The notes below the pieces were generated by a model, which was not told the origin of the DNA, did not search any database, and saw nothing but the letters and a program-made list of their open reading frames with translations. This document shows positions 20,711 through 30,228 of a DNA stretch of 64,000 nucleotides, in pieces. The stretch is taken from NCBI GenBank assembly GCA_037951105.1, contig JBAMJV010003808.1, positions 1-64,000 of the forward strand, given 5' to 3'. The DNA comes from Echinarachnius parma. Taxonomy: Eukaryota > Echinodermata > Echinoidea > Clypeasteroida > Echinarachniidae. How positions within the stretch are numbered: position 1 is the first letter of the stretch; each line of letters begins with the position of its first letter. The position numbers were made by a program, and so were the translations under genes.

Positions 20711-23700
20711 CTAAGAAAACTTAGCCATAATAATACTGCAAAACCTTGATAATTTTTTTAACTGTTTAATATTTCTAACATTAAATAACTGGTACATCTT
20801 ATATACATTTGGCCTCTTAAAATAATGACCTTTAACTAGCTGCTTCCGATCATTCTGAAATGCAGGGCACACTAAGACATAATGAAATTCATCCCCCTGA
20901 TCTTGTAAGGAACACAAGCTGCAAATCTGCAACTCTTGCTCAGGCAAGTAGCGACCATTTGCTATTGGGAGTTTATGGTTTCCACACCGAAATCTAGACA
21001 AAGTTATCCTATCTTTAACATCCAACTGCACTAAACATTTTTCAAAACCAACCACACTTTTAAAGATCCTATAATTTATACACAAACGATTCCTATTAAC
21101 CTCATCATTCCAATTTTGTTTATACATATCAGCTAACCTCAAATTCAAAGACAATTTCACCCAATCAATATTCAATGGAACATCAACAGTCCAGATGTTT
21201 GACATTCCACACCTATCCAAAATATGTTTTATATGTTTAATCCACCTCGACTCAAAATCACCCTTATCATACAACTTACGCAGCAACTTACAAACAATGT
21301 AAGATAACTTTGACTTTTTCCCCTGAACAATTCTAGCCCAGTAGCTAACCATACGCGACTCTACAGTACTTCTCAAATCAGACCTACCAAGTTCTCCATA
21401 AACCATACAATTAGCAGTACCACGATTAACTCTAAGCAAACTTTTAAGAAATTTCTTATGAAACATTTCAATACAATCAAGTTTCTGAAACCCCCAAACC
21501 TCGCAACCATATAATAAAATTGGTACTACAAGCTGATCAAATAACTCACATTGAATATCCAAAGGCAAACACAATTTCCTTGCCTTACCAATTAAACAAT
21601 ATAATGCTCTCCTTGCCTGATTCACCTGTTTAACTATAGCTTTATTAAATAAACCATTAAAACTAAAGGTTGTCCCAAGATAAACATAATCAGGAACTAC
21701 TTCCACTTCGCTCTCACCAAACATAAAGGCAGGAAATTTACGAACTTTTCCGCGAGAAAAAATCATAATTTTTGTCTTAGTAACATTGACAGTTAATTTC
21801 CAAAGTTCACAATACTGATGAACTGCACATAACGCAGCTTGTAACTCTACAGCTGACTCAGCCATCACAATAGTATCATCGGCATAAAGTAAAGCATACA
21901 ACCTTAAAAATACCTCTACATCGTCATCACTAAGGTTTTCCCTTATCTCAGTAGAACACATATTCAGACCCTTATAATGCCTACTTATAAAATATTCAAA
22001 ATCATTAAGATATATCGCAAACAAAAGAGGAGACAAATTTTCTCCTTGTCGGACACCTATATTACACAGAAAGAAATCTGACAGGTTATGTCCTACCTTA
22101 ACACATGACTTAGCACTTTCATACATATTATACACTACACGTATAACATTACCATTAATACCACTAGCAATTAACTTTGACCATAAACTGGCCCTATCAA
22201 CCAAATCAAAAGCCTTTTTATAATCTATGAAGGCACAATAAATCCTCTTACCACGATGCAAGTATAAATCAATCAAACCGTGCAATGTAAAAATATGATC
22301 TAAAGTACTATAGCCACTCCTGAATCCAGCCTGTTCATCTCCCATTAAACCAACACAATCCAAATATTCAGTAAGTCTTGCATTAATACAGGCAGTAAAT
22401 AATTTACCTACACAACTAAGTAAAGTTATTCCTCTATAATTATCAGGGTCATCTGGAGAGCCTTTCTTTTTATACAAAGGTTTAATCATACCCAGGCACC
22501 AAATAGTGGGTACCACACCAGAGTACAAAATAGTATTAAACAAACAAACAAGCAATAACACAAAGCTGGTCGGTGAATTCTTTAAATACTCATTTAACAC
22601 ATTATCAATTCCACTAGCCTTATTATTACGCAATAGTTTAATCACTTTCTGAATCTCCTCTAAAGAAAAATCTCTATTTATATCCTCAGTAATAGAATGA
22701 CGTATTACAGTAGGATCAAATTCTACTCTAGTCTCACTGCCCAACTCCTCTGGCCTCATACTTAACATCTCAAAATGCCTCTGAAACTCCTCAAGAGAAA
22801 CATTACCAGTTTTACTTTCAGAGCTAACTGCATTATTCAAAATGTCCCAATACTCCTTTGGCTTATTACACTTCAAATTTCTTAAAGACTTATGCAAATC
22901 ATTATAATAATCCCTAGAAACCTTCCGTATAAACTTCTTATAAGCCTTGGCCCTATCCATCAATTCAGCTTGAGCCTCATCCGTTCTTAATCCTTTTAAC
23001 CTACGTTTAGCGTTCAAATATTCTCTTCTTCGAACCTCGCATAATTTACTAAACCATGGCTTTTTCTGAGAATGTCCGACAGGTCTAGACAATCTCTTCA
23101 CCTTTTTACACATACCAAGCGTTTTAGCTGGGTCAATTAATATCTTATTCAATTTCACAATAAAGCTATCTAATTCATTCTGAGTAACATTTCCAGCAAC
23201 CATATTCTGGATATCCACACTCAAACAGTTAATACTATTTTCACAACAAGCATTTTGGTACTCCAATTTTAAGTCACTATTCCAACGAGTTTTAAGAGGG
23301 CAATACCTGTAATCACTTTGTGAATTACTCATCATAAAGTGCTCCGACTGTACATTAGGCCTACACCGACCTTTATCATTAACTTCACTAGCAATAGACA
23401 ATTTAACAGATACCGCACAGTGGGCATCAGACAAACACTTGTCCAAAACATCAACCTGAAATGCAATAATTTTCGGCATTAAAGCAGAGGATACCAATAC
23501 ATAATCAATGACACTTTTCCCATTAGCAGTTTGACAAGTATAATCACCAACCCCGCGATCATCTCCAAATCTACCATTAACAATTTTAATATCAAGACTC
23601 TTACACAATTCAATCAAATTACGACCATTATTATTCACATGCCCATCCATACTACTCCGGTCAGTCATAATACCAAGATCATCAAGAACAAATTTTGAAC

Positions 23701-25057
23701 TGAACAAATCATCCTGAGCCAATTCAACCCCACATTCAATAGCAACTGCTTCATCCAAAACAATAAAATCACTCAAATTACCTGTTCTCGAATTAAAATC
23801 ACCCAGCAGAATCACAGGGAGATCAAGGGAGGCCTGAAAGTTTAACAAATCATCAGCAATATTATCAAAAATATCACTATGATAATACACTGAACCTTCA
23901 CAAGGAAGATAAACTGCACCTAAAATAAATGGGTCACCATAGGCTTCACCACTACACTTGAACCAATAAACAAATTCTGAACAAGTATCATGTATAACTT
24001 CAAAATAACTAGCAATTGCAGTCTTAATTAACACACATAATCCATGAGCTGCCCCAAACCTATGCTTCACATTCTTACTTGGCATTACAAATGGTTTAAA
24101 TCCTACAACAAAATTATCATCGACAGAGTTACATTTAGTTTCAGACAAACAAACAACATCATAACTTTTAACATATTCTTCCATAATTCCAAGGCTCAGC
24201 TTACTTTGTAAGCCACACACATTCAAACACATCGCATTTACAATTTGAGAGACATAAGGTACATTAGGTACAAGTTCATGGTCCGATGGTCTATTAGTAT
24301 TACTGGTTCGGTTAGGATTGTGTTGACGTGAATTTCGTGAATGTTCTCCTCCTCTCTTACCTCGATGAGGAGCTGGTCTGCTGTTGATGCCCAGGTGCTT
24401 AATGATGTCCCACGTAGCAGGAGGTAATTTGGTGCGTGTACATGATGCCCTTATATCATGTAAAGATGCGGTGGAATATCTACGGGTTTGAGATATTTGT
24501 CCATTTTCACCGATGTTGTCGCTGGGTCGAGGTCCAGGGTTGCTCTCAACGTCTCCACATCGTAGAAGTTCAGCATGGTCGCACGTAGACAGCCGAAGCA
24601 TCCAGAACCGGTTCCAAGCAGATCTTGTGCATTGACGTCCTCGGTGAGGAGCTGGTCTGCTGTTGATGCCCAGGGCCAGGTGGTTAATGATGTCCCACGT
24701 AGCAGGAGTTAGTTTGGTGCGTGTACATGATGTCCTTACATCATGTAAAGATGCGGTGGAATATCTACGGGTTTGAGATATTTGTCCATTTTCACCGATG
24801 TTGTCGTTGGGTCGAGGTCCAGGGTTGCTCTCAACGTCTCCACATCGTAGAAGTTCACTACGAAAAGTTGATATTGAGTTGTTATAATATTGAATCCGTC
24901 TTCCGACGAATTTATGGTGGAAGAATTTGGTTCCAATCACGTCATGAACAATTCTCAAAAACACAGTGTTACGAATCTGGTTGTTGTGCGGATGGTACAC
25001 AACATTGCACAGAAGCAAACTCAAACATATCAACATCATTAAGTCCTTGAACTTCAT
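20711..25057 (-). CDS. LINE ORF: duplicated 2A module, APE endonuclease, reverse transcriptase, CCHC motif
   Basis: 1448 codons from the ATG at 25057; the frame is open to 25132 but without an earlier ATG. Numbering from the ATG: hydrophobic N-terminus (6-20, LMMLICLSLLLCNVV), 2A motif CGDVESNPGP ending near 81, a second one ending near 176, then an APE-type endonuclease (about 275-555; LNVCGLQSK, CLSETK, LLGDFNSRTG, SDAHC). Next a linker, reverse transcriptase (about 855-1105; FIDYKKAFDLVDR, VRQGENLSPLLF, YADDT) and a C-terminal CSLC..H..C zinc knuckle. Known: 2A peptides make ribosomes skip the Gly-Pro bond, releasing upstream and downstream proteins, and the endonuclease nicks target DNA to prime reverse transcription. 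Inferred: two skips give two short N-terminal products plus the enzyme. All key catalytic motifs look intact. Confidence 0.9.
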   Translation of the reverse strand: MKFKDLMMLICLSLLLCNVVYHPHNNQIRNTVFLRIVHDVIGTKFFHHKFVGRRIQYYNNSISTFRSELLRCGDVESNPGPRPNDNIGENGQISQTRRYSTASLHDVRTSCTRTKLTPATWDIINHLALGINSRPAPHRGRQCTRSAWNRFWMLRLSTCDHAELLRCGDVESNPGPRPSDNIGENGQISQTRRYSTASLHDIRASCTRTKLPPATWDIIKHLGINSRPAPHRGKRGGEHSRNSRQHNPNRTSNTNRPSDHELVPNVPYVSQIVNAMCLNVCGLQSKLSLGIMEEYVKSYDVVCLSETKCNSVDDNFVVGFKPFVMPSKNVKHRFGAAHGLCVLIKTAIASYFEVIHDTCSEFVYWFKCSGEAYGDPFILGAVYLPCEGSVYYHSDIFDNIADDLLNFQASLDLPVILLGDFNSRTGNLSDFIVLDEAVAIECGVELAQDDLFSSKFVLDDLGIMTDRSSMDGHVNNNGRNLIELCKSLDIKIVNGRFGDDRGVGDYTCQTANGKSVIDYVLVSSALMPKIIAFQVDVLDKCLSDAHCAVSVKLSIASEVNDKGRCRPNVQSEHFMMSNSQSDYRYCPLKTRWNSDLKLEYQNACCENSINCLSVDIQNMVAGNVTQNELDSFIVKLNKILIDPAKTLGMCKKVKRLSRPVGHSQKKPWFSKLCEVRRREYLNAKRRLKGLRTDEAQAELMDRAKAYKKFIRKVSRDYYNDLHKSLRNLKCNKPKEYWDILNNAVSSESKTGNVSLEEFQRHFEMLSMRPEELGSETRVEFDPTVIRHSITEDINRDFSLEEIQKVIKLLRNNKASGIDNVLNEYLKNSPTSFVLLLVCLFNTILYSGVVPTIWCLGMIKPLYKKKGSPDDPDNYRGITLLSCVGKLFTACINARLTEYLDCVGLMGDEQAGFRSGYSTLDHIFTLHGLIDLYLHRGKRIYCAFIDYKKAFDLVDRASLWSKLIASGINGNVIRVVYNMYESAKSCVKVGHNLSDFFLCNIGVRQGENLSPLLFAIYLNDFEYFISRHYKGLNMCSTEIRENLSDDDVEVFLRLYALLYADDTIVMAESAVELQAALCAVHQYCELWKLTVNVTKTKIMIFSRGKVRKFPAFMFGESEVEVVPDYVYLGTTFSFNGLFNKAIVKQVNQARRALYCLIGKARKLCLPLDIQCELFDQLVVPILLYGCEVWGFQKLDCIEMFHKKFLKSLLRVNRGTANCMVYGELGRSDLRSTVESRMVSYWARIVQGKKSKLSYIVCKLLRKLYDKGDFESRWIKHIKHILDRCGMSNIWTVDVPLNIDWVKLSLNLRLADMYKQNWNDEVNRNRLCINYRIFKSVVGFEKCLVQLDVKDRITLSRFRCGNHKLPIANGRYLPEQELQICSLCSLQDQGDEFHYVLVCPAFQNDRKQLVKGHYFKRPNVYKMYQLFNVRNIKQLKKLSRFCSIIMAKFS
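24530..24568 (-). other. Second 2A recoding site
   Basis: Identical core DVESNPGP, preceded by AELLRCG. It sits 95 residues after the first and upstream of the endonuclease, so both can act in one translation pass. Confidence 0.85.
24815..24853 (-). other. First 2A recoding site
   Basis: Encodes LLRCGDVESNPGP. It fits the D-V/I-E-x-N-P-G-P consensus for ribosome skipping between the final Gly and Pro. It lies after the hydrophobic leader. Confidence 0.85.
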
Positions 25058-25165
25058 CGCGTCGTTGGTGTTTCCAAGAACCAAAAACAAACTTACTAAA
25101 AGTAAAACTTGGCGTGACCTAACTGTAGTCAACGCCGCTACGCACGGCGCCTGGTCCTGGTTAGG

Positions 25166-26212
25166 TTAGGCGTGAGTTTGTAATTGTCAGTCATCAAAAT
25201 TGTCAGTTTTGTGATATATCTACTGCATTGAGCACACGTCTTTCTGTACAGTCAAACGTCTCTTTGCCTCTCCCATTTAAATATGAACTACGTGCACGTC
25301 GGCATACTCGCCCAGCACATAGCATTGTATACACAAACACATCCCTGTGTAGGCTGTGTGTGTATGTGTGTGTTTCTGTGTGTGACCTCGGGACGTGTGC
25401 GTGTATGTGTGTGTGTTGCTTTGCATCGGACCTTTGTATTGCTTCAGCGTGCAGCGTCGGTTCACTGTGGTATAGTTTGTGTCTTGCGTTGGGGAATGAT
25501 GCATAATGCATGAGTACGTGATAACCCGGCTTCCTGATTGGGCGCAACTCATAGGTAGAGGAATTCAATACTTAACAAAAGAAGTTCATCGGAGAGCAAT
25601 CCATTTGCGAAAAGACTGTCTCGCCAAGAGAGTGTGCATTGTAGTCGCGCTGTCCAGTCGTTCCTTGCATTCAACTCAGTTCAGACGAGACAGGCTTGTC
25701 AAAAGACTAGGCAGCTCCCAGCTCTAGATAAATGTGTCGATTTATGAAATCAGTGTTTTTTTGCGAACGTAAATTTTCCGCGCCGTACAAATAATAGTCT
25801 TAATCCAGACATCCTTAATCTATTTTATTAGAGTAATAACCATCTGGGGTTTTTATATTGATATTAGATTGACTTTACACACTGTAATTATTATAAAAGG
25901 TCAACATATATTGTTATATTATGATATTTTAATAAATATATATTTTTAAATGTAAAAACACACTTTCCAACCACTATGTATATTGGGTCTGCGGAAAACA
26001 TCAACTAAGACTAAATAGGGCATGTTGTAGTTGTTAATTGGAGAATGCAAGTTTCGCAAGGACTTGCGAATCAGCGCATCTTCGACTGACAAAATCGTAC
26101 ATTTCCTGCCCAAATCTTCATCTTTCGAGGCCATCGAATGGGCCTTTATTGAGTATAGTTGCTGCCGTTCTGGTGGATAATAACTTTGGATCAAATTTAA
26201 GTGGAAAATAAG
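25166..26212 (+). promoter_or_regulatory. Possible promoter and 5' leader of the 26213 exon, with TG microsatellite
   Basis: Holds a TG/TATG-rich microsatellite (about 25347-25415), which gives spurious ORFs on both strands, and an AT-rich block (25800-25960). It becomes less AT-rich just before the ATG at 26213. No TATA box or transcription start could be assigned; promoter role is inferred from position only. Confidence 0.3.
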
Positions 26213-26306
26213 ATGGCCGCCATGCGGAGGAGTGGGCGACTTTGGTTGGTCTTGTGCAACATCTGTCTGGCGTGTTTACATCACCTCTCTTCCCCCGGAG
26301 CTACGG
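26213..26306 (+). CDS. Candidate first coding exon with signal peptide (A)
   Basis: ATG in good context (A at -3, G at +4), 31 codons plus one base, then donor G|GTAAGC (phase 1). It encodes MAAMRRSGRL followed by a hydrophobic core WLVLCNICLACL and SSPGAT, the n-region/h-region/cleavage-site layout of a signal peptide. Phase 1 after a signal-peptide exon is common in genes for secreted and cell-surface proteins. The following exon is not recognised, so the protein is unknown. It may be an alternative first exon with 41760-41820, which has the same phase and role. Not supported by homology, only by layout. Confidence 0.5.
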
Positions 26307-26391
26307 GTAAGCTCGCGTTTAGTGGTGGGGTGTGATGCGTGCAGTGCAGTGCTGTGTGGTAGACTGTTGCATTGAAGATCTATGCGGGATG

Positions 26392-26987
26392 TAACTCTAG
26401 AACTAGAAGGTCCAGCTAATACTGCCCCCGAATTAAATATTTTATGTGCACGATAATTGTGCTTAAAATGATACATATGATACGGTTCTTACCACCGATT
26501 AGAGCACAAATATGGGAATTGTGATACAACTTTGGGGTGGATAAAAATGATGATTTTTCCCTCCATTCCGCATCAAAATGAGTGATTTATGCACCTCCTC
26601 GACTTCTCTCCGTGTTGAATCGCAACTTCTGAACGATCGATGACCGTACGACCACTAAACTCGAGCGTCAGATCTGCTGTCTATTCGGCGGGCGACGTAC
26701 TTGAATGGAGACCGAAGCGCGATCATCGATCGTTCAGAAGTCACGATACAACACGGAGAGAAGTCGAGGAGGTGCATAAATCACTCACTTTGATGAGGAA
26801 TGGAGCGAAAAATCATCATTTTTATCCACCCCAAAGTTGTATCACATATTTGTGCGCTAATCGGAAAGTACCGTATCATAATGTATCATTTTAAGCACAA
26901 TTATTGTGCACATAAAATATATAATTCGGGGGCAGTATTAGCTGGACCTAGAACGCCAGCGCTTCGCACTGGCATTCTCTAGAGTTA
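26392..26987. mobile_element. Mutator-like foldback element with 9 bp target duplication, copy 1
   Basis: Flanked by TGCGGGATG on both sides (26383-26391 and 26988-26996). Ends TAACTCTAGA...TCTAGAGTTA. Arms of roughly 250 bp pair through TCCAGCTAATACTGCCCCCGAATTA, ATTGTGCTTAAAATGATACAT and TTTATCCACCCCAAAGTTGT to the centre near 26690. The right arm has an extra subterminal hairpin, GCCAGCGCTTCGCACTGGC. Non-coding. The long inverted repeats and 9 bp duplication suggest Mutator-type transposition. Confidence 0.8.
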
Positions 26988-26996
26988 TGCGGGATG

Positions 26997-27796
26997 ATGC
27001 ATGATGCGTTGATGGTATGGTGTGCATTTTGCAGGCTTAAATTGTACAGAATCTGCTATATATAGTACTACTAGAAATACAATACGTGGGAGTGCAATGA
27101 ATAGTGGTTTGGTGATTTTAAAAAACCTAGATAATATTAGATCGACAAATCTATCGCTTTCATGGCCTTTTTGACATTATTATTGTTATTTTCACTGTCG
27201 GCATTCTAGCGATAGACGCTACCGATACACTCTGCCTTGATGGGCAAGAACACCCGTAAGTCCACAGTAAAAATGACTTACAGAAAATCAGTTGCATTCA
27301 AATATAAAACACCACATTCTCACACTTTGAGCAACATTTGTAGCCCTATCAATACATTTAGGGCTACTATAATACTTTAACTCACCGATCTCTTGTGTCG
27401 CTATACATGTCATTCTATAATTACGGCGATTTGGGAGATTTTACAACGCTTTCCATCACTTTTCCTTGGGTATACATGATGTATAGCCCCACGGCAATGA
27501 TACTTATCCTTTTGTTTGCTTCTAAATATAATCATCAAAAGTATTTTCTAAATACATGTACATGATCTTAAAATGTGAGTGCTTGATTGACATGGAAAAT
27601 GAAATTAATAAAATATTTTTGGTTAAATATCATTACATTTTGTTTCTATTAGTTTTTGAAATGTGACTGATTGATGGTGGAGAATTACAAGTACAAAGCT
27701 TTAATGAATTCAATTTCCCTTTGTTTGCAAATCAAATCAGAATAGGAAGTGCCCCATTCCTTTTTAGTTCCAGTGCCTAATATTTGTAAACATGTA
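26997..27796. other. Intergenic or intronic DNA
   Basis: No coding, repeat or RNA feature recognised. Confidence 0.4.
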
Positions 27797-28127
27797 GGCC
27801 CGGATTCACAAAGCAGGTTTGTAGGAGGTTTGTACAAACCATGGTTTATCCATGGTCTACATCTATGGAGTGCCATTTGTAAACTGATGGAGAAAGAATG
27901 TAAACTCCTTACTTGTTAACAATGTTGATGGTACACATTTACAAAATGCACCAAATAAATATTTGTCTTCTCACATGGTGAAATTTGCTGGTAGCAAGCA
28001 CTAAACAGTCATATCATTTTATTATAAATTGTTTTACTTGTATACGAGCAGCACTCCATAGATGTAGACCATGGATAAACCATGGTTTGTACAAACTTCC
28101 TACAAACCTGCTTTGTGAATCCGGGCC
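27797..28127. mobile_element. Harbinger-like MITE with 76 bp inverted repeats
   Basis: Starts GGCCCGGATTCACAAAGCAG and ends with its complement. The arms match over about 76 bp with one mismatch. Flanked by GTA on both sides (27794-27796, 28128-28130), a 3 bp duplication typical of PIF/Harbinger elements. The near-identity of the arms implies recent movement. No coding capacity. Confidence 0.8.
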
Positions 28128-28130
28128 GTA

Positions 28131-29648
28131 CTGTTTGAAGATGGGCACTGTTATTTTTAGTACAAATGACCTTGCACCAATATTGTCTTCAATGCTGTGC
28201 CACCTGACTATTGAATTGAAGTGTCCGGGCTCTCCAAATTGTTTTCATAGCAATATCATGCATTCACAGTTACTTGCCTGTGATTGAATCAGATTTAATT
28301 GGAAGAAACTGATTGGAGACGTATGTTTTGATCATCCGTGTGCATGTTTGTAAGTTCTACAGTACGCTTGTTGTTCAGTTTTTGTAAGGTGGGTGTGGGG
28401 GAAACTTGCTGATATAGCCTCCAAATACTATTGATGTATTCACGGGAAATGAGTTTGATGAAAAATAAGAACAGTTTATGAAATGCATGCTATTATAATT
28501 AAAAAGTAGCCCTGAAAATATACATAAGTGTATTTTCCCTTGTTCTTCCCTTACTTAATTTGGACGAGAATGGTTTTTGAGAAAGATGGGCATTCTACTA
28601 ACAAAGAAGAGCAGTCAGTGAGTAAGGGCCTAGTACATTACTAATAAGGAGGAAAAACAAACAGAGGATGGTCCCCCATGACAGTAAATTGCCGACTGCA
28701 CAAGGCAACTGGCCAACAAACAGGGATTTAATGAAGGATACAGATGGCCGTGGTGGAGTGATAAACAAGGCAGTTGACATCATCTTCAGTCTGGTAATGT
28801 GATGTACATGTACCACAACCCTTACATTGTGAATGGCCAGATAAAACCAGATTCATGAAGATTTTGTACAGTACTGAGTACATCATAAATTTGCCTTTGA
28901 CTGTGTCCATTTTGTGCTACAAAGTACAAAATGTATACTGCAGGGGAAAAAATGAGGGCTGCTTTTCAAGATTGCCTGTATGACTTTGTAGTTTGTACAG
29001 AGGACAGGATTTTTCTAAAGAAGTGTCTCTAGAATCTGATCAATCAGATTTTTGCCTGCATGACTCTGTATTTTGTACAGATGACAAAAACACATATAAT
29101 TCATGGTAGGATTTTTCTAAAGAAGTGTGAACTAGAATCTGATCAATCAAATGTTGTATTCATATCATTATCAGTGAGTAAAGCCTTAAATAGTTTTGAG
29201 TATTGTTCACTTTTCAAAAGTTTTTACATACTGTACTTGTATACTGTTGTACAATTACCTGAATCTGCACTACCTCTACCTGTACCACATTGCAGTGCAT
29301 GTCATCATCCATGTGAAAAAAATTATAGCCTTTGAGTGTGACATGCTTCAGTAGGCATGAACTTTTATAACAGTTGGTGAACTGTCCACCATTGACCCTG
29401 AATTTGTTTCCAGAAATAGGATTTTCACAGGTGCCATTTTCTGTTTAGTACAGTACATTATTAACAATTTATATAATTTTTCTTGGGTGAGAAAAAAGAT
29501 TGAAAGATTTTTATCCTGAAAAGGAGATCAGGATTAATTTCTTCATTCTTTTTTTAATGAAGAATCTGATATCCATGATTTTGTTGTACACATCAATTAA
29601 AAATGGAAGAAATATGAACACTTTTAAAATTAAGTTTTTAACAAGTAC
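28131..29648. other. Intergenic or intronic DNA with a two-copy direct repeat
   Basis: At 28970-29047 and 29054-29153 the same series of words occurs twice (GCCTG-ATGACT-TGTA, TTTGTACAGA-GACA, GGATTTTTCTAAAGAAGTG, CTAGAATCTGATCAATCA). Otherwise nothing recognised. Confidence 0.5.
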
Positions 29649-29649
29649 T

Positions 29650-30228
29650 GTTAACCCGTTCATTACAAGATTCTGAAATCCCCATAGACTATGTACATAG
29701 CCCACCCGGTTCCCTTAACCCCTTCACTACGAGATTCTGAAATCCCCATAGACTATGTACATAGCCTACCCGGTTCCCTTAACCCCTTCACTACGAGATT
29801 CTGAAATCCCCATAGACTATGTACATAGCCTACCCGGTTCCCTTAACCCCTTCACTACGAGATTCTGAAATCCCCATAGACTATGTACATAGCCTACCCG
29901 GTTCCCTTAACCCCTTCACTACGAGATTCTGAAATCCCCATAGACTATGTACATAGCCTACCCGGTTCCCTTAACCCCTTCACTACGAGATTCTGAAATC
30001 CCCATAGACTATGTACATAGCCTACCCGGTTCCCTTAACCCCTTCACTACGAGATTCTGAAATCCCCATAGACTATGTACATAGCCCACCCGGTTCCCTT
30101 AACCCCTTCACTACGAGATTCTGAAATCCCCATAGACTATGTACATAGCCCACCCGGTTCCCTTAACCCCTTCACTACGAGATTCTGAAATCCCCATAGA
30201 CTATGTACATAGCCCACCCGGTTCCTGT
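29650..30228 (+). repeat. 64 bp tandem array (TTAACCCCTTCACTACGAGATT)
   Basis: Eight near-identical 64 bp units with GGTTCCCTTAACC starting at 29708, 29772, 29836 and so on to 30156, plus a diverged first unit (CCCGTTCATTACAAGATTCTG). The only frequent variant is GCCTACCC versus GCCCACCC. Single diverged relatives occur at 37905-37960, 38645-38710 and 63374-63453. There are no unique spacers, so it is not a CRISPR array. Confidence 0.9.

Larger units (their letters stand above)
24359..24857 (-). repeat. 285 bp tandem duplication containing the 2A module
   Basis: Two direct copies (about 24359-24572 and 24640-24857) with an exact 95-codon offset. Each encodes LLRCGDVESNPGP, then a polar tract and ATWDII..INSRPAPHRG. 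They differ by only a few substitutions and a small indel, so the duplication is young. It keeps the frame. Confidence 0.85.
20506..25165 (-). mobile_element. Full-length-looking LINE carrying 2A peptides
   Basis: Contains a single long ORF, a short 3' UTR with AATAAA directly before the hexamer tail (20506-20590), and an upstream leader. The exact 5' end is uncertain (about 25140-25170). No internal stop or frameshift is visible, so it is recent and could be a source element. Clade not assigned: the RT motif VRQGENLSPLLF differs from the VPQGSILGP form of the other LINE in this window. Confidence 0.85.

Noticed and set aside
25058..25132. In-frame extension of the LINE ORF upstream of 25057
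   Set aside because: It has no ATG; the first codon is TTG, an unlikely start in an animal. It is probably 5' leader.
25203..25727. Overlapping ORFs rich in Cys/Val or Thr/His
   Set aside because: They come from a TG/CA-rich microsatellite and show no domain.
29650..30228. Regular 64 bp repeats that might be a CRISPR array
   Set aside because: The whole unit repeats without unique spacers, and the setting is an animal genome.
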